DNA of 64,000 nt from Pseudobutyrivibrio ruminis CF1b (GCF_000424005.1 NZ_AUJB01000010.1:203499-267498), one strand, 5' to 3'; counted from the stretch's first letter, positions 25,972 to 36,662 are shown. Notes: generated by a model from the letters alone, not told the origin. Made by a program: numbers and translations.

Positions 25972-26805
25972 ATGAAAAGAGAAAGAAAAGAAAACACCAT
26001 AAGCTTTATCATTGGAGTGGTGATATTCGTTATTCTTATGTTTCCTCTATATTGGATGATTGTTACAGCACTTAAAACGCAGGTGGAAATCTTCCAGGTT
26101 CCTACTCCACTGTGGCCTAAAAACCTTACACTAGAAGCTTTCCAAAGCCAGTTTTCTGAATCATCAGCAACAATGAAGGGCTTTAAGAATAGCTTTCTTA
26201 TAGCGTTTTCTTCAATGGTAATATCAACAGTATTATCTATTCCAGCAGCATACGGTCTTGCAAGATTTAGATTTAATGCCAAAAAGCTGCTGATACTGTT
26301 TTTTTTAATGATGCAAATGTTGCCATCTACACTTATTTTGACACCACTGTACATTATGTTTTCAAAAGTGGGATTATTAAATAATTACTTAGCGCCAATC
26401 CTTGCAGATGCGACTTTGGGAATTCCCTTCTCAATCATCATTCTTCGTACTTATTTCCTTTCTATACCAAAGGAGCTAGACGAGGCAGCGGCAATAGATG
26501 GCTGCAATCCGGTAACATCATTTTTTAAAATAATGTTGCCGATTGCAAAGCCAGGTGTGATTGTAGCAGCGGTGTTCTCATTTGTTTATGCATGGGGCGA
26601 TTTGATTTATGGAATCACATTTATGACAGATCCAAATATGAGACCAATCACATCAAATATTTATAATTATGTTCAGCAATATCAGACACTTTGGAATGCG
26701 ACTATGGCATTTGGACTTGTAGCAATCTTCCCAATTGTGTTGATATTCATATTTATGCAGAAATACATTGTTAGTGGACTTACAAACGGAGCAGTAAAGG
26801 CATAG
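25972..26805 (+). CDS. ABC sugar importer permease, LacG/UgpE type
   Basis: Second membrane subunit, 277 residues, six helices, of the MalG/LacG group. The coupling motif is DEAAAIDGCNPVTSFFKIMLPIAKPG. The N-terminal helix has FPLYWMIVTALKT, a family hallmark. It forms the translocation pore with the upstream permease and depends on the same shared ATPase. Only 9 bases separate it from the GH127 gene, so uptake and cleavage of the substrate are co-expressed. Confidence 0.94.
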   Translation: MKRERKENTISFIIGVVIFVILMFPLYWMIVTALKTQVEIFQVPTPLWPKNLTLEAFQSQFSESSATMKGFKNSFLIAFSSMVISTVLSIPAAYGLARFRFNAKKLLILFFLMMQMLPSTLILTPLYIMFSKVGLLNNYLAPILADATLGIPFSIIILRTYFLSIPKELDEAAAIDGCNPVTSFFKIMLPIAKPGVIVAAVFSFVYAWGDLIYGITFMTDPNMRPITSNIYNYVQQYQTLWNATMAFGLVAIFPIVLIFIFMQKYIVSGLTNGAVKA

Positions 26806-26814
26806 GGGGAATAA

Positions 26815-28767
26815 ATGAAATATAATGCAAATTCATCAATTCCAATCAGCGACATAAAAATCACTGATGAGTTTTGGAATAAGTACAGAGATTTAGTAGG
26901 AAAAGTAATCATTCCATATCAGTGGGATGTTTTAAATGACAGGTTAGAGGATGTTGAAACCAGTCATTGCATTGAAAATTTTAAGATAGCGGCAGGTTTA
27001 TCAAATGGGAAATTTGAGGGAGCAGTTTTCCAAGATACGGACCTTGCAAAATGGTTAGAGGCTGTTGGATTTTATCTGGCAGCCTATGGCTGTGATGAAA
27101 AGCTGGAAGCTATGGCAGACGAAGCTATAGATTTAATCGCAAAGGCGCAGCAGCCTGATGGATATTTAGATACATTCTTTATCATCAATGCGCCGGATAA
27201 AAAATGGAAGAATCTATGTGAAGGCCATGAATTATATACTGCAGGCCATTTTATGGAAGCCGCAGTTGCTTATTATGAAGCTACAGGCAAAAGAAAAATT
27301 ATAGACGTAGTATGCCGCTTGGCGGACTTGCTATGTGATGTTTTTGGTAAGGAAGAAGGTAAATGCCACGGATACCCTGGACACCCAGAAGTAGAAGTAG
27401 GCCTTGTAAAACTTTACAGAGTGACGGGGGAGAAAAAATATCTGGATTTGGCAAAGCACTTTATTGATATAAGAGGTGTAGGAGATAACTATTTTCTTGA
27501 AGAAGAAAAGCAGGAAGATTATGAGAGAATCTTTCCAGAATTCATAAATTATGATCCTAGCTACAGTCAGTCCCATCTTCCAGTAAGACAGCAAAAAACT
27601 GCAGAGGGACATGCTGTTAGAGCAGCTTATTTGTATAGTGCTATGGCAGATGTAGCTGTAGAAACAGATGATAAGGAACTGTTAGATGCCTGCAAGGTGC
27701 TTTGGGATGATATAGTTCACAGAAGAATGTATGTCACAGGAAGCATAGGCTCATCAGGTTGGTTGGAAAGATTTACAACCGATTATGATCTGCCAAATGA
27801 TTGTAATTATTCTGAGAGCTGCGCATCCATCGGACTGGCTATGTTTGGAAAAAGAATGGGTGAAATCACAGGGGAAGCTACATATTTTGATGAGGTAGAA
27901 AGAGCATTATATAACACAGTATTGTCGGGAATTGCTATGGATGGAAAAGGCTTTTTCTATGTAAATCCTTTGGAAGTTTGGCCAGCTGCATGTATGGACC
28001 ACACTTCAAGACTTCATGTAAAGAGCAAGAGACAGAAATGGTTTGGCGTGGCCTGCTGCCCACCTAATATAGCTAGAACACTTGCATCTTTGGGACAGTA
28101 TATAGCATATAAATCAAAGAATAAGCTTTATTTGAATATGTATGTTTCATCTAAGATAAAGGCAGAGGTTTCAGGCAAGGAAGTCAGACTTGATATTAAA
28201 AGCGAAATACCTTGGAATGGCAAAGTATCAGTTCATGTAGAATCAGATGAACAAATGAAAGGAACGCTTGCACTAAGGATTCCATATTATGCAAAGAATC
28301 CAAAAATCAGCGTTAGCGGAGCAGGGCTTGATATGAAACAGGATAAAGGCTACATCAACATAACCTTGTCTAGTACAAGTATGGATGTAAGCTTTGAGTT
28401 TGATATGCCTGCAAGATTTGTACATTCAAATCCAAAGGTTAGAGCAGATGTAGGCAAGCTTGCAATCATGAAAGGACCATTAGTGTATGCCTTAGAACAG
28501 GTAGATAATGGGGATAATCTAGCCAACATTTTTGTGTCCGGTAAAACAAAGCTGCAGGAAGAATTTGACAATAACATCTTAGGGGGAACAACTAGAATAA
28601 CATTCAACGCTCAAAGGATAAAAGAAGAAGGATGGGATTCTGGTAAATTATATGGTGAAGTGGAAAGTGATTTTGAGGAGGTGAAATTAACAGCCATCCC
28701 TTATTGTTATTGGGGAAACAGACAGAAGAATGAAGAGATGTTAGTTTGGATGAAGGAGAAGTTTTAA
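26815..28767 (+). CDS. GH127 beta-L-arabinofuranosidase
   Basis: Cytoplasmic glycoside hydrolase of 650 residues (DUF1680, family GH127) with no signal peptide. The zinc-cysteine centre known from HypBA1 is conserved: Glu334 and Cys336 in SESCASIG, and Cys414-Cys415 in ACCPPN, one of which is the expected nucleophile. Also typical are WLEAVGFYLA, AGHFMEAAVAYYEATGK and TGSIGSSGWLERFT. The enzyme removes beta-linked L-arabinofuranose, as found on plant extensins and some arabinan side chains. Its presence after the permeases suggests that imported short arabinose-containing oligosaccharides are finished off inside the cell. Confidence 0.95.
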   Translation: MKYNANSSIPISDIKITDEFWNKYRDLVGKVIIPYQWDVLNDRLEDVETSHCIENFKIAAGLSNGKFEGAVFQDTDLAKWLEAVGFYLAAYGCDEKLEAMADEAIDLIAKAQQPDGYLDTFFIINAPDKKWKNLCEGHELYTAGHFMEAAVAYYEATGKRKIIDVVCRLADLLCDVFGKEEGKCHGYPGHPEVEVGLVKLYRVTGEKKYLDLAKHFIDIRGVGDNYFLEEEKQEDYERIFPEFINYDPSYSQSHLPVRQQKTAEGHAVRAAYLYSAMADVAVETDDKELLDACKVLWDDIVHRRMYVTGSIGSSGWLERFTTDYDLPNDCNYSESCASIGLAMFGKRMGEITGEATYFDEVERALYNTVLSGIAMDGKGFFYVNPLEVWPAACMDHTSRLHVKSKRQKWFGVACCPPNIARTLASLGQYIAYKSKNKLYLNMYVSSKIKAEVSGKEVRLDIKSEIPWNGKVSVHVESDEQMKGTLALRIPYYAKNPKISVSGAGLDMKQDKGYINITLSSTSMDVSFEFDMPARFVHSNPKVRADVGKLAIMKGPLVYALEQVDNGDNLANIFVSGKTKLQEEFDNNILGGTTRITFNAQRIKEEGWDSGKLYGEVESDFEEVKLTAIPYCYWGNRQKNEEMLVWMKEKF

Positions 28768-28797
28768 TGTAGTAGAAAGGAGAATTAAGGGGGACAA

Positions 28798-31700
28798 ATG
28801 TCAAACACGAGAATGAAGAAAAAGGTTCTGTCACTTGCACTGGCTACGATTACAGCATTTACAACTTTGCCAGGGAGTATGGGGACAATCGATGTGCTGG
28901 CTAAGGAAGATAAGGCAACAAGTCAAACAAAGGCGACAGAGGAAGCAGATGGAAGCTACACATTATCCAATGATTATTTCTCTGTAAACATAGGTAAATA
29001 CGGCCAGATTAGGAAGCTGTATATTGTGGGAGATAAATATCCTACAAACTATGTGATGAACGAAGAAAATGCTCCTGCTCAGGGGGCTAGCAGCACCCAC
29101 CAATGGATGGGTGAGCTGATGCTTGCAACTAAATTTGGTGATGGTGAATATAAAGAAGGATACACAAGCCAGTCCGACTCTGATAGAACCATCACGCTTA
29201 ATGATAACAAGGTAATAGTTACATACAGCGGAAAGGCAACTGAAGCTAAAGGAATAAACGGTTATCAGGTAGAGGAAACCTATACTCTTGTTAATGACAG
29301 GATAAAGTGGGATATCGAAATAGAAAACAAGAGCGATGAAGTTCTTACAGTAGGAGATTTAGGACTTCCTATTACATTTAACGAATACTGGTCTGGTGGA
29401 GATGAAATCTACGAAACAAGAGTAGTAGACCACAGCTTTGTGGGAAAGAATTCTTCATACATATATGCTATACGCCCTAGTGGACAGGGACAGTATGTAT
29501 TACTTACTCCAGATGACGCAACGGATGCCAGTTTTGAATATCAGGATCACTGGAGAGTAGAGGAAAGAGCAGCTAACGAAAAATCATGGTGTCAGGACCA
29601 GGATGGATGGGCCAGTGGCCTGAATGTTTTCTATATTCATTCAGATGTTATAAAGAAAACTAATCGTGGTTACCTTGATAACACATCATTAAAGTTAAAG
29701 AAAGGCGAGTCAAAGAAGTATTCTTTTGATTTTAGTCCAGTTGATAATGAAGAGGATATGAAGTCTACCCTTTATGAAGAGGGAATTATAGATGCAGTAG
29801 CTGTTCCAGGTATGACCTTTGCCAAGAATATGCCAGCCAAAATGTATCTTCATACAAAATATGCTGCTAAGGATTTGAAGGTAAATATCAAATGTCCTCA
29901 TGAGTTGAATCTATTTGATGATAATAAGAATAGTGTCAGCAACAATCTTCCATGTGAAAAAAGCGAAGCTGGCACTTATGCAAAGTACGAATCTACAAAG
30001 CTAATCGATGGAGAACAGTATCATATATACGATATTTCCTTTGATGATTTAGGTCAGAATGATGTAGTGGTTTACTATGACAATGGAACAAAGGAAACTG
30101 AGCTGCAGTTCTATATCATGGATGATGTAAGCGAGGCTTTGAACACTCACTCTCAGTTTATGATAGACAAAACCCAGTGGGATGCCGAAGGAGAGCTTTA
30201 TGATAAGGTATTTGACGATTGGATGATGGACACCAAATCAAAGCGCGGTGTTTTCAATGGCTATTGGGGTTGGGGCGATGATTGGGGATTGACCCACGGT
30301 GAATATATCGCAGAAAAGAATGTTTACATCCCAGTAGAAAAGGAAATAACTGCAATTGATGAATACCTGGATACTGCTATATGGCATGGACTTATGCAGG
30401 AGCATCAGGAGGATTACCTTATCCACGATTTCCAAATGAAGGAACCCAATGATACTCCTACATACCGTGGCTATGCATATCCTCACATCTACAACACCTA
30501 CTATTCAATGTACAAGATTGCCAGCAAATATCCTGACATTGTAGAGTACATTGAAGATAAAGATACCTATCTACTTAGAGCATACAACATAATGAAGGCT
30601 CTTTATACAGACGGGGTGTATTACAACTGGTCAACAGGTGTAATGGGAGAGCTTACTACCCCTGACATTATCGGTTCATTAAAAGCAGAAGGATATACCG
30701 ATGAGGCTGCTGAGATTGAAGATATTATGGTAAGAAAATATAAGAATTTCTCTAGCACAAAATATCCATACGGCTCAGAGTATTCATACGATAATACAGG
30801 TGAGGAAGCTGTTTATACGCTGGCAAAGCTTAATCTGGGAACAGATGAGGCAAATGCCCTTAGCATGATGCAGAAAATTGATTTGAAGACTAGAGCATGT
30901 AGAGGTCTTCAGCCTGTATGGTATCACTACGCTAATCCTACCACTATCTGTGGCGAAAGCTGGTGGAACTTCCAGTATACAGCAGCACTTGCAGGATATT
31001 GCATGGATGATTATTTGCGACTTGAAAATAATGGATTAAATTCAGTAGATTCTGCCAAGGCAGAAAGAGTTAATTATGCTGCAAAGCTTGCAAATCTTAC
31101 ATGCATCAATTCAGGTCAGATAGATGCTGACCCAGAAAATATAGGTACCGTTGCCTGGACTTATCAAAGTGAAATGGGAAATCTAGGCGGACAGGGAACT
31201 GGCGGTGGAAAGATTCACAACGGCTGGAGACAGATGGCTGGTGAAGCAGATTTGGGACTTTTTGGAGCGCTTCAAATTCTTTCCGCAGATGTAGCAACAG
31301 ACCCAGTATTTGGTTTATTTGGTTACGGCTGTAATGTGGCTGATAATGGAGATAGCTATTCTATAAAGCCGCTTGACGGATTGAACACCAGATTAAACCT
31401 GATAGATGATGGTTGCTATGTAGAGCTTGATAGAGACAGATACGTAAATGCGATAATTACTAAGGATTGCAGTGATGTAAAGCTTACTGTAACAAATTTA
31501 GAAAAGACAGAGCATAATACAGATATTAACTTAACAGGATTTGCAGATGGTTGCTACACCATTCTTGTTGATGGTAAAGAGCGCGGAACATTTAAGGCAG
31601 CAAAGAATCAGACTGTGACAGTGTCAGTTCCTCTTGGAAAGAAAGATACATCAGAGGTTGAATTTAAGATTGGAGCAGCTGCAAAGAACACAGCTCCAAT

Positions 31701-34700
31701 TGTAGATGCAGGTAATGATATTGAAACATATCTTCCAGAAGTAGATGGAATAGATGAGGCTACAATAGTCATTGACTTCAATCTTTCTGCAAATCAGGAG
31801 AATGGAACAAGACTTATCGAATTTGGTGATTTAGATGAAAACTACTTGTATGTGAGCTTCAAAGGAAATAATCAGTTAAGCATCGCTGCTACTGATATGA
31901 AGTCAAAGAAGCTGAAAACAGTGGATACCGTATATGCGATAGCACCAGAATATGATAAGAAATTAGTATTAACAAATGATAATGGAAATATTGCTGCTTA
32001 CCTTGATGGAGATAAGATTGCTACATTAGATTCAGGCTTTGTATTTTCAGATTTAGGAGATGCTCAAAGAAACTATCTGGGACGCTCTCACGAGGAATCT
32101 ATTAGCTTCCTAAATGGAAAAATCAAAGGCTTTAGTATGTATTCAAAAGCATTTGATGAAGAAGAGATTTCAAAGCTTTTTGGAGATTTGAAGGATAGAG
32201 AAATTGTATCTATAAAGGATGCAGCAGTTGTAACTAAGATAAACGAAGCACCTAAACTTCCGAAAGAAGTTAGCGCCCTGTATTCAGATGGCGTATATAG
32301 AAATGTGGAAGTGAAATGGGATGAAGTATCTGCAGAATCTTATGGTGCTAAGGGCGTGTTTACTGTAGAAGGTTCAGTAGATAAATCTACAGTTAAGGCC
32401 AAAGCTAATGTTGTTGTAGTTGATGGAAAAGAGGTAAATCTTGCAGCGTATGCAACACCTAGTGCTATCGTAAACACTCCACAGGATTTAGGTGGTGTAG
32501 CTGGTTTAAATGATGGTTATGACCCATCGGCATCAAACGATACTTCACATGGTGTATGGCACAACTGGTTAGGAGGCGCTCAGGGCGCACCAGCATGGGT
32601 AACATACACATGGGATGATGAGGTTATCATCACAGGTCAGGACGCATATTACTTCAAGGATAATGGTGGTAATTTCTCACCAGCAGCTGTAAAGCTGGAG
32701 TATCTTGAGGGTGATGAGTGGAAGGAATGCGATATAGTAGAAGGTCTTGGAACAGAACTTGATAAATACAACACTACAACAATCAAACCTATTCAAACAA
32801 CAGCACTTAGAATGACTCTTAATCCTAAGACATTAGGCTGTGGTGTAATTGAGTGGAAAGTATACGGATTTAAGGAAGGCGCTGTTGATAAGTCTGGATT
32901 AAATAGTGCTATTTCAAGAGCTGAAAAGATTGATCCATTCTTTGTTAAATCAGGATATGCTGATATGAAGTCTATTTTGGCAGAGGCTAAGGAATTGGTT
33001 GCAAAGATGGGTGTGTCTCAAAAAGAATTAGATGAGATTGCCGACAGACTTAATAGTGCAGTTAATTCCCTGGATATGGATACTAATCTGGCTTTAGATG
33101 CTTCAGTTTCAACAAGCTATGTTTCTAGCTGGGAAACATTAGGTGCAGTAAATGATGGCGTTTCATCATCTGCATCAATGGAAAAACCAGCTACTGGTGC
33201 CTATGGTTCGTGGGGTAACACATCAGAATACGAGACCATTACATACACCTGGGATAAAAAGATAAGCATTAGCAAATCAGCTATTTACTTCTGGAAGGAT
33301 AATGATTCTGAGGAAGTAGTGGGAATTCAATTCCCTAAGAATTATACCATTAGTTACAAGGACGGTGATGATTGGAAAGAAGTAAAGGATGCATCAGGCT
33401 ATGGCCTTGAAGCTGATAAATATAATGTTACATCCTTCAAACCTGTTATGACTGATGGATTGAGGATTCAGTTAAATAAGAAGGAAGCTAATAACTCTGG
33501 TGTAGGTGTAATTGAATGGGCTGTCCTAGGTGGTGAGCCAGTGGAAGAAGAGCTTGAAGAGCTAGAAAAGGAAGATGTGGAAGAATTGCTAGAAAAGGAT
33601 GTGGAGTCAGAAGAAAAGAAAGAAGAGAAAGACTCTGATATCGAAGAAGCTAGTAAAGTACCTACCGAAGAAGCTACTGAAAAAGATGCTGAAACAACAG
33701 AGGAAAACACAGATGAAGTTGAATCTGTCACAGCAGAGGATTCTAAGCTGAAAGTTACAACAGATGAAGTAGTGCCAGAGGAAAAGCTGACAGAATTAGA
33801 AGTAGCTACAGGAACAAACTTACTTTTAGGAGCTGTTGCAACTACAAGACTAAGAGCATCTGCTATTGATGATGGATATCCTAATTCTTCATTAGAATAC
33901 AAGTGGACAGTAAAGAGCAAGCCAAACAATGCAGCAGTAGCTATAGACAAGGATAATCAGGCAATCACTGATGTAAGCTTTAATCAAGCTGGTAACTATG
34001 TACTTACACTTACAGTCTCAGATGGAGAACTTTCATCATCTGATGATATTAAGATTAAGGTTGCAAAAGGTGATAAGCTACCTGAAAAGCTTTGCGAATA
34101 TGATTTTGGGGAAAAGTCATTAGATAAGAAAGCTAGATTAGTTAAGGATATCAATGATACTGGATATGATTCAAGCTATAGCTACAATCCAAATCCTGTA
34201 TTTGCAGCAGTGGATGGAGTAAGCTTTATTGACATGGCAGGAGGCTTCTGCGGATATGTTAAACTTACAGATGAATTAACAAAGGGCAAGATAAAAGAAG
34301 ACAAAACAAAGGAGCCTATCATTAATCCAGTTAATCCTTTCAAGCCATCGCAAGGTGGAAGCACTGGTACCACACCAGTTAATCATGAGGTAAACAAAGC
34401 TGTAAGCCCAGCAAAGGACATCACAGTAGTTGATACTCCTAAGGTGCCTGCTGCTGGAAACAATAAAGTTGCTAAAACAACTGATAAGGTAAAGGCAGCT
34501 AATAGCTCTAAGCAAAAGCCCGAAGCTGAAAGCAGCGTAGATGAGAAATTAGAAAATAGTAAAGATTCTACATTGGAAGATTCGGCTGAGAGCACATTAG
34601 ACGAGAATAATGAGCAATCAGAAGAAATCATATCTGATGAAGAAACACCTACTACAGGCGAGAAAAAAGATAGTAATGCAATTCTGATATTAATACTCGT

Positions 34701-34773
34701 TGCACTGGCACTAATTCTTGTAAGTGGCGGATATGTAGTATTCGCAAAGATATTGAAAAAGGGCAATAAGTAA
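28798..34773 (+). CDS. Giant multidomain cell-surface glycan-active protein (DUF5695-like)
   Basis: Exported protein of 1991 residues. Order: signal peptide (1-36); large catalytic-looking region of about 890 residues (about 55-945) resembling DUF5695, rich in Trp and with an alpha/alpha-barrel-like stretch (GYWGWGDDWGLTHGEY near 480); LamG-like domain (about 965-1138); Ig-like Big_4 repeat (1140-1211); discoidin-like carbohydrate-binding module (1212-1361); FIVAR-like helical linker (1363-1428); second discoidin-like module (1430-1578); very acidic Glu/Lys linker (1580-1658); PKD-like domain (1665-1758); low-complexity tail. The C terminus has TPTTGE (1950-1955), a hydrophobic helix and KKGNK, a sortase-type anchor with a non-canonical motif. 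It probably releases the oligosaccharides taken up by the operon's importer. Enzyme activity is not established. Confidence 0.9.
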   Translation: MSNTRMKKKVLSLALATITAFTTLPGSMGTIDVLAKEDKATSQTKATEEADGSYTLSNDYFSVNIGKYGQIRKLYIVGDKYPTNYVMNEENAPAQGASSTHQWMGELMLATKFGDGEYKEGYTSQSDSDRTITLNDNKVIVTYSGKATEAKGINGYQVEETYTLVNDRIKWDIEIENKSDEVLTVGDLGLPITFNEYWSGGDEIYETRVVDHSFVGKNSSYIYAIRPSGQGQYVLLTPDDATDASFEYQDHWRVEERAANEKSWCQDQDGWASGLNVFYIHSDVIKKTNRGYLDNTSLKLKKGESKKYSFDFSPVDNEEDMKSTLYEEGIIDAVAVPGMTFAKNMPAKMYLHTKYAAKDLKVNIKCPHELNLFDDNKNSVSNNLPCEKSEAGTYAKYESTKLIDGEQYHIYDISFDDLGQNDVVVYYDNGTKETELQFYIMDDVSEALNTHSQFMIDKTQWDAEGELYDKVFDDWMMDTKSKRGVFNGYWGWGDDWGLTHGEYIAEKNVYIPVEKEITAIDEYLDTAIWHGLMQEHQEDYLIHDFQMKEPNDTPTYRGYAYPHIYNTYYSMYKIASKYPDIVEYIEDKDTYLLRAYNIMKALYTDGVYYNWSTGVMGELTTPDIIGSLKAEGYTDEAAEIEDIMVRKYKNFSSTKYPYGSEYSYDNTGEEAVYTLAKLNLGTDEANALSMMQKIDLKTRACRGLQPVWYHYANPTTICGESWWNFQYTAALAGYCMDDYLRLENNGLNSVDSAKAERVNYAAKLANLTCINSGQIDADPENIGTVAWTYQSEMGNLGGQGTGGGKIHNGWRQMAGEADLGLFGALQILSADVATDPVFGLFGYGCNVADNGDSYSIKPLDGLNTRLNLIDDGCYVELDRDRYVNAIITKDCSDVKLTVTNLEKTEHNTDINLTGFADGCYTILVDGKERGTFKAAKNQTVTVSVPLGKKDTSEVEFKIGAAAKNTAPIVDAGNDIETYLPEVDGIDEATIVIDFNLSANQENGTRLIEFGDLDENYLYVSFKGNNQLSIAATDMKSKKLKTVDTVYAIAPEYDKKLVLTNDNGNIAAYLDGDKIATLDSGFVFSDLGDAQRNYLGRSHEESISFLNGKIKGFSMYSKAFDEEEISKLFGDLKDREIVSIKDAAVVTKINEAPKLPKEVSALYSDGVYRNVEVKWDEVSAESYGAKGVFTVEGSVDKSTVKAKANVVVVDGKEVNLAAYATPSAIVNTPQDLGGVAGLNDGYDPSASNDTSHGVWHNWLGGAQGAPAWVTYTWDDEVIITGQDAYYFKDNGGNFSPAAVKLEYLEGDEWKECDIVEGLGTELDKYNTTTIKPIQTTALRMTLNPKTLGCGVIEWKVYGFKEGAVDKSGLNSAISRAEKIDPFFVKSGYADMKSILAEAKELVAKMGVSQKELDEIADRLNSAVNSLDMDTNLALDASVSTSYVSSWETLGAVNDGVSSSASMEKPATGAYGSWGNTSEYETITYTWDKKISISKSAIYFWKDNDSEEVVGIQFPKNYTISYKDGDDWKEVKDASGYGLEADKYNVTSFKPVMTDGLRIQLNKKEANNSGVGVIEWAVLGGEPVEEELEELEKEDVEELLEKDVESEEKKEEKDSDIEEASKVPTEEATEKDAETTEENTDEVESVTAEDSKLKVTTDEVVPEEKLTELEVATGTNLLLGAVATTRLRASAIDDGYPNSSLEYKWTVKSKPNNAAVAIDKDNQAITDVSFNQAGNYVLTLTVSDGELSSSDDIKIKVAKGDKLPEKLCEYDFGEKSLDKKARLVKDINDTGYDSSYSYNPNPVFAAVDGVSFIDMAGGFCGYVKLTDELTKGKIKEDKTKEPIINPVNPFKPSQGGSTGTTPVNHEVNKAVSPAKDITVVDTPKVPAAGNNKVAKTTDKVKAANSSKQKPEAESSVDEKLENSKDSTLEDSAESTLDENNEQSEEIISDEETPTTGEKKDSNAILILILVALALILVSGGYVVFAKILKKGNK

Positions 34774-34778
34774 TATAG

Positions 34779-34817
34779 AAAGACCTATTTGGTGATAAAT
34801 GCCAAATAGGTCTTTTT
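34779..34817 (+). terminator. Intrinsic terminator of the glycan-utilisation operon
   Basis: AAAGACCTATTTGG pairs perfectly with CCAAATAGGTCTTT around a 9-base loop, followed by TT. A 14-bp stem. Confidence 0.92.
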
Positions 34818-34900
34818 CAGATTGCAGGTTCACTATATCTAATATCTCAAATAAGTAATGAATAAAAAGCCTATACAAAAAATAATTAACATTACTTAGG

Positions 34901-34929
34901 TTGACATGCCTAACCGGAAAACTTAAAAT
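34901..34929 (+). promoter_or_regulatory. Strong promoter of the phosphoglucomutase gene
   Basis: TTGACA, a 17-base spacer and TAAAAT, about 44 bases before the start. TTAGG and CCTAA flank the -35 hexamer as a small inverted repeat. Confidence 0.8.
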
Positions 34930-34972
34930 TAAAGGAGTTTTTTAAGTAGAAGAAAACGAGGAGATGAAGATT

Positions 34973-36655
34973 ATGTATATGAAAGATTATGAGCGTTGGC
35001 TTGCCGCAGACCTTGAGGACTGTGATCTTAAGCCTGAGCTTGCAAAAATCAAAGGAAATGAAGAAGAAATCAAAGACAGATTTGCTGTAGCACTTGCTTT
35101 TGGTACAGCTGGCCTTCGTGGTGTTCTTGGCGCTGGTACAAACAGAATGAACATTTATGTTGTTCGTCAGGCTACACAGGGACTTGCTAACTGGGTTAAG
35201 ACTCAGGGTGGCAATCAGACAGTTGCAATCAGCTATGACTCACGTCTTAAGAGCGATGTATTTGCTAAGACAGCAGCAGGTGTACTTGCAGCTAATGGTA
35301 TTAATGTTCGTATTTACGATGCACTTATGCCAGTTCCAGCACTTTCATTTGCAACACGTTATTATAAGTGCAATGCAGGTATCATGGTGACAGCTTCACA
35401 CAACCCTGCAAAATACAATGGTTATAAGGCATACGGTCCAGATGGCTGCCAGATGACAGATGATGCAGCTGCTATCGTTTATGCTGAGATTCAGAAGACA
35501 GATGTCCTTACAGGCGCAAAGGTTATGTCATTTGCTGAGGGCGTTGAGAAGGGACTTATCAAGTTCGTTGGTGATGATTGCAAGGATGCATTCTATGCAG
35601 CAATCGAGGAGAGACAGGTTCGTCCAGGTCTTTGCAAGACAGCTGGTCTTAAGCTTGTTTACAGCCCACTTAACGGTTCAGGTTTAGTTCCTGTTACACG
35701 TGTTCTTAACGATATCGGTATCACAGATATCACTATCGTTCCAGAGCAGGAGTATCCAAACGGCTACTTCACAACATGTAGCTATCCAAACCCTGAAATC
35801 TTTGACGCTCTTAAGCTTGGTCTTGAGCTTGCAAAGGCAGAGGGCGCAGATCTTATGCTTGCTACAGATCCTGACGCAGACCGTGTTGGTATCGCTATGA
35901 AGTGTCCAGATGGAAGCTATGAGCTTGTTTCTGGTAACGAGGTTGGTGTTCTTCTTCTTGATTACATCGCAGCAGGTCGTATCGAGAAGGGCACAATGCC
36001 AAAGAACCCAGTTGCAGTTAAGTCAATCGTTTCTACACCACTTGCTGATGCAGTTGCAGAGCACTATGGGGTAGAGCTTCGTTCAGTTCTTACAGGTTTC
36101 AAGTGGATTGGTGATCAGATTGCCGGTCTTGAGGCTGATGGAGAAGTTGATAGATTTATCTTCGGATTCGAAGAGTCATACGGATACCTTGCAGGTCCTT
36201 ACGTTCGTGATAAGGATGCTGTTATTGGTTCTATGCTTATCTGCGAGATGGCAGCTTACTACCGCAGCATCGGAAGCTCACTTAAGCAGCGTCTTGAGGA
36301 GATTTATGCTGAGTACGGCCGTTACCTCAACAAGGTAGACTCATTCGAGTTCCCAGGCCTTTCAGGTATGGATACAATGGCTGGTATCATGAGCTCACTT
36401 CGTGAGAACCCACCAGCTGATTTTGCAGGTATCGCAGTTTCTAAGGTTACAGATTACAAGAACACAGCTGAGACAGGACTTCCTTCAGCAAACGTTCTTA
36501 TCTATGGCCTTGAGAATGGAAGTACAGTAGTTGTTCGCCCTTCTGGTACAGAGCCAAAGATCAAAGCTTACTTCACTACAAAGGGTAAGGATCTTGCTGA
36601 GGCAGAGGCTATGAAGGACAAGCTTGCTGACGCTTTAAAGCCTATATTCAAATAA
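34973..36655 (+). CDS. pgcA: Phosphoglucomutase/phosphomannomutase
   Basis: Alpha-D-phosphohexomutase of 560 residues (PgcA/PGM2-like) that interconverts glucose-1- and glucose-6-phosphate. The catalytic phosphoserine lies in TASHNPAKYNGYK near 142, the metal loop is ATDPDADRVG near 300, the sugar loop is GFEESYGYL and the phosphate loop is RPSGTEPKIKAY near the end. The frame opens at 34964, but GAGGAG touches that ATG, whereas it is 9 bases before the ATG at 34973. Codon use is strongly biased (CTT, GCA, GGT), consistent with high expression from the TTGACA promoter. Monocistronic. The gene symbol follows Bacillus usage. Confidence 0.93.
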   Translation: MYMKDYERWLAADLEDCDLKPELAKIKGNEEEIKDRFAVALAFGTAGLRGVLGAGTNRMNIYVVRQATQGLANWVKTQGGNQTVAISYDSRLKSDVFAKTAAGVLAANGINVRIYDALMPVPALSFATRYYKCNAGIMVTASHNPAKYNGYKAYGPDGCQMTDDAAAIVYAEIQKTDVLTGAKVMSFAEGVEKGLIKFVGDDCKDAFYAAIEERQVRPGLCKTAGLKLVYSPLNGSGLVPVTRVLNDIGITDITIVPEQEYPNGYFTTCSYPNPEIFDALKLGLELAKAEGADLMLATDPDADRVGIAMKCPDGSYELVSGNEVGVLLLDYIAAGRIEKGTMPKNPVAVKSIVSTPLADAVAEHYGVELRSVLTGFKWIGDQIAGLEADGEVDRFIFGFEESYGYLAGPYVRDKDAVIGSMLICEMAAYYRSIGSSLKQRLEEIYAEYGRYLNKVDSFEFPGLSGMDTMAGIMSSLRENPPADFAGIAVSKVTDYKNTAETGLPSANVLIYGLENGSTVVVRPSGTEPKIKAYFTTKGKDLAEAEAMKDKLADALKPIFK

Positions 36656-36662
36656 AAAAATG

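Noticed and set aside
33468..33950. 160-codon minus-strand ORF rich in serine
   Set aside because: It is the antisense reading of the acidic Glu/Asp linker of the giant surface protein; no start signals.
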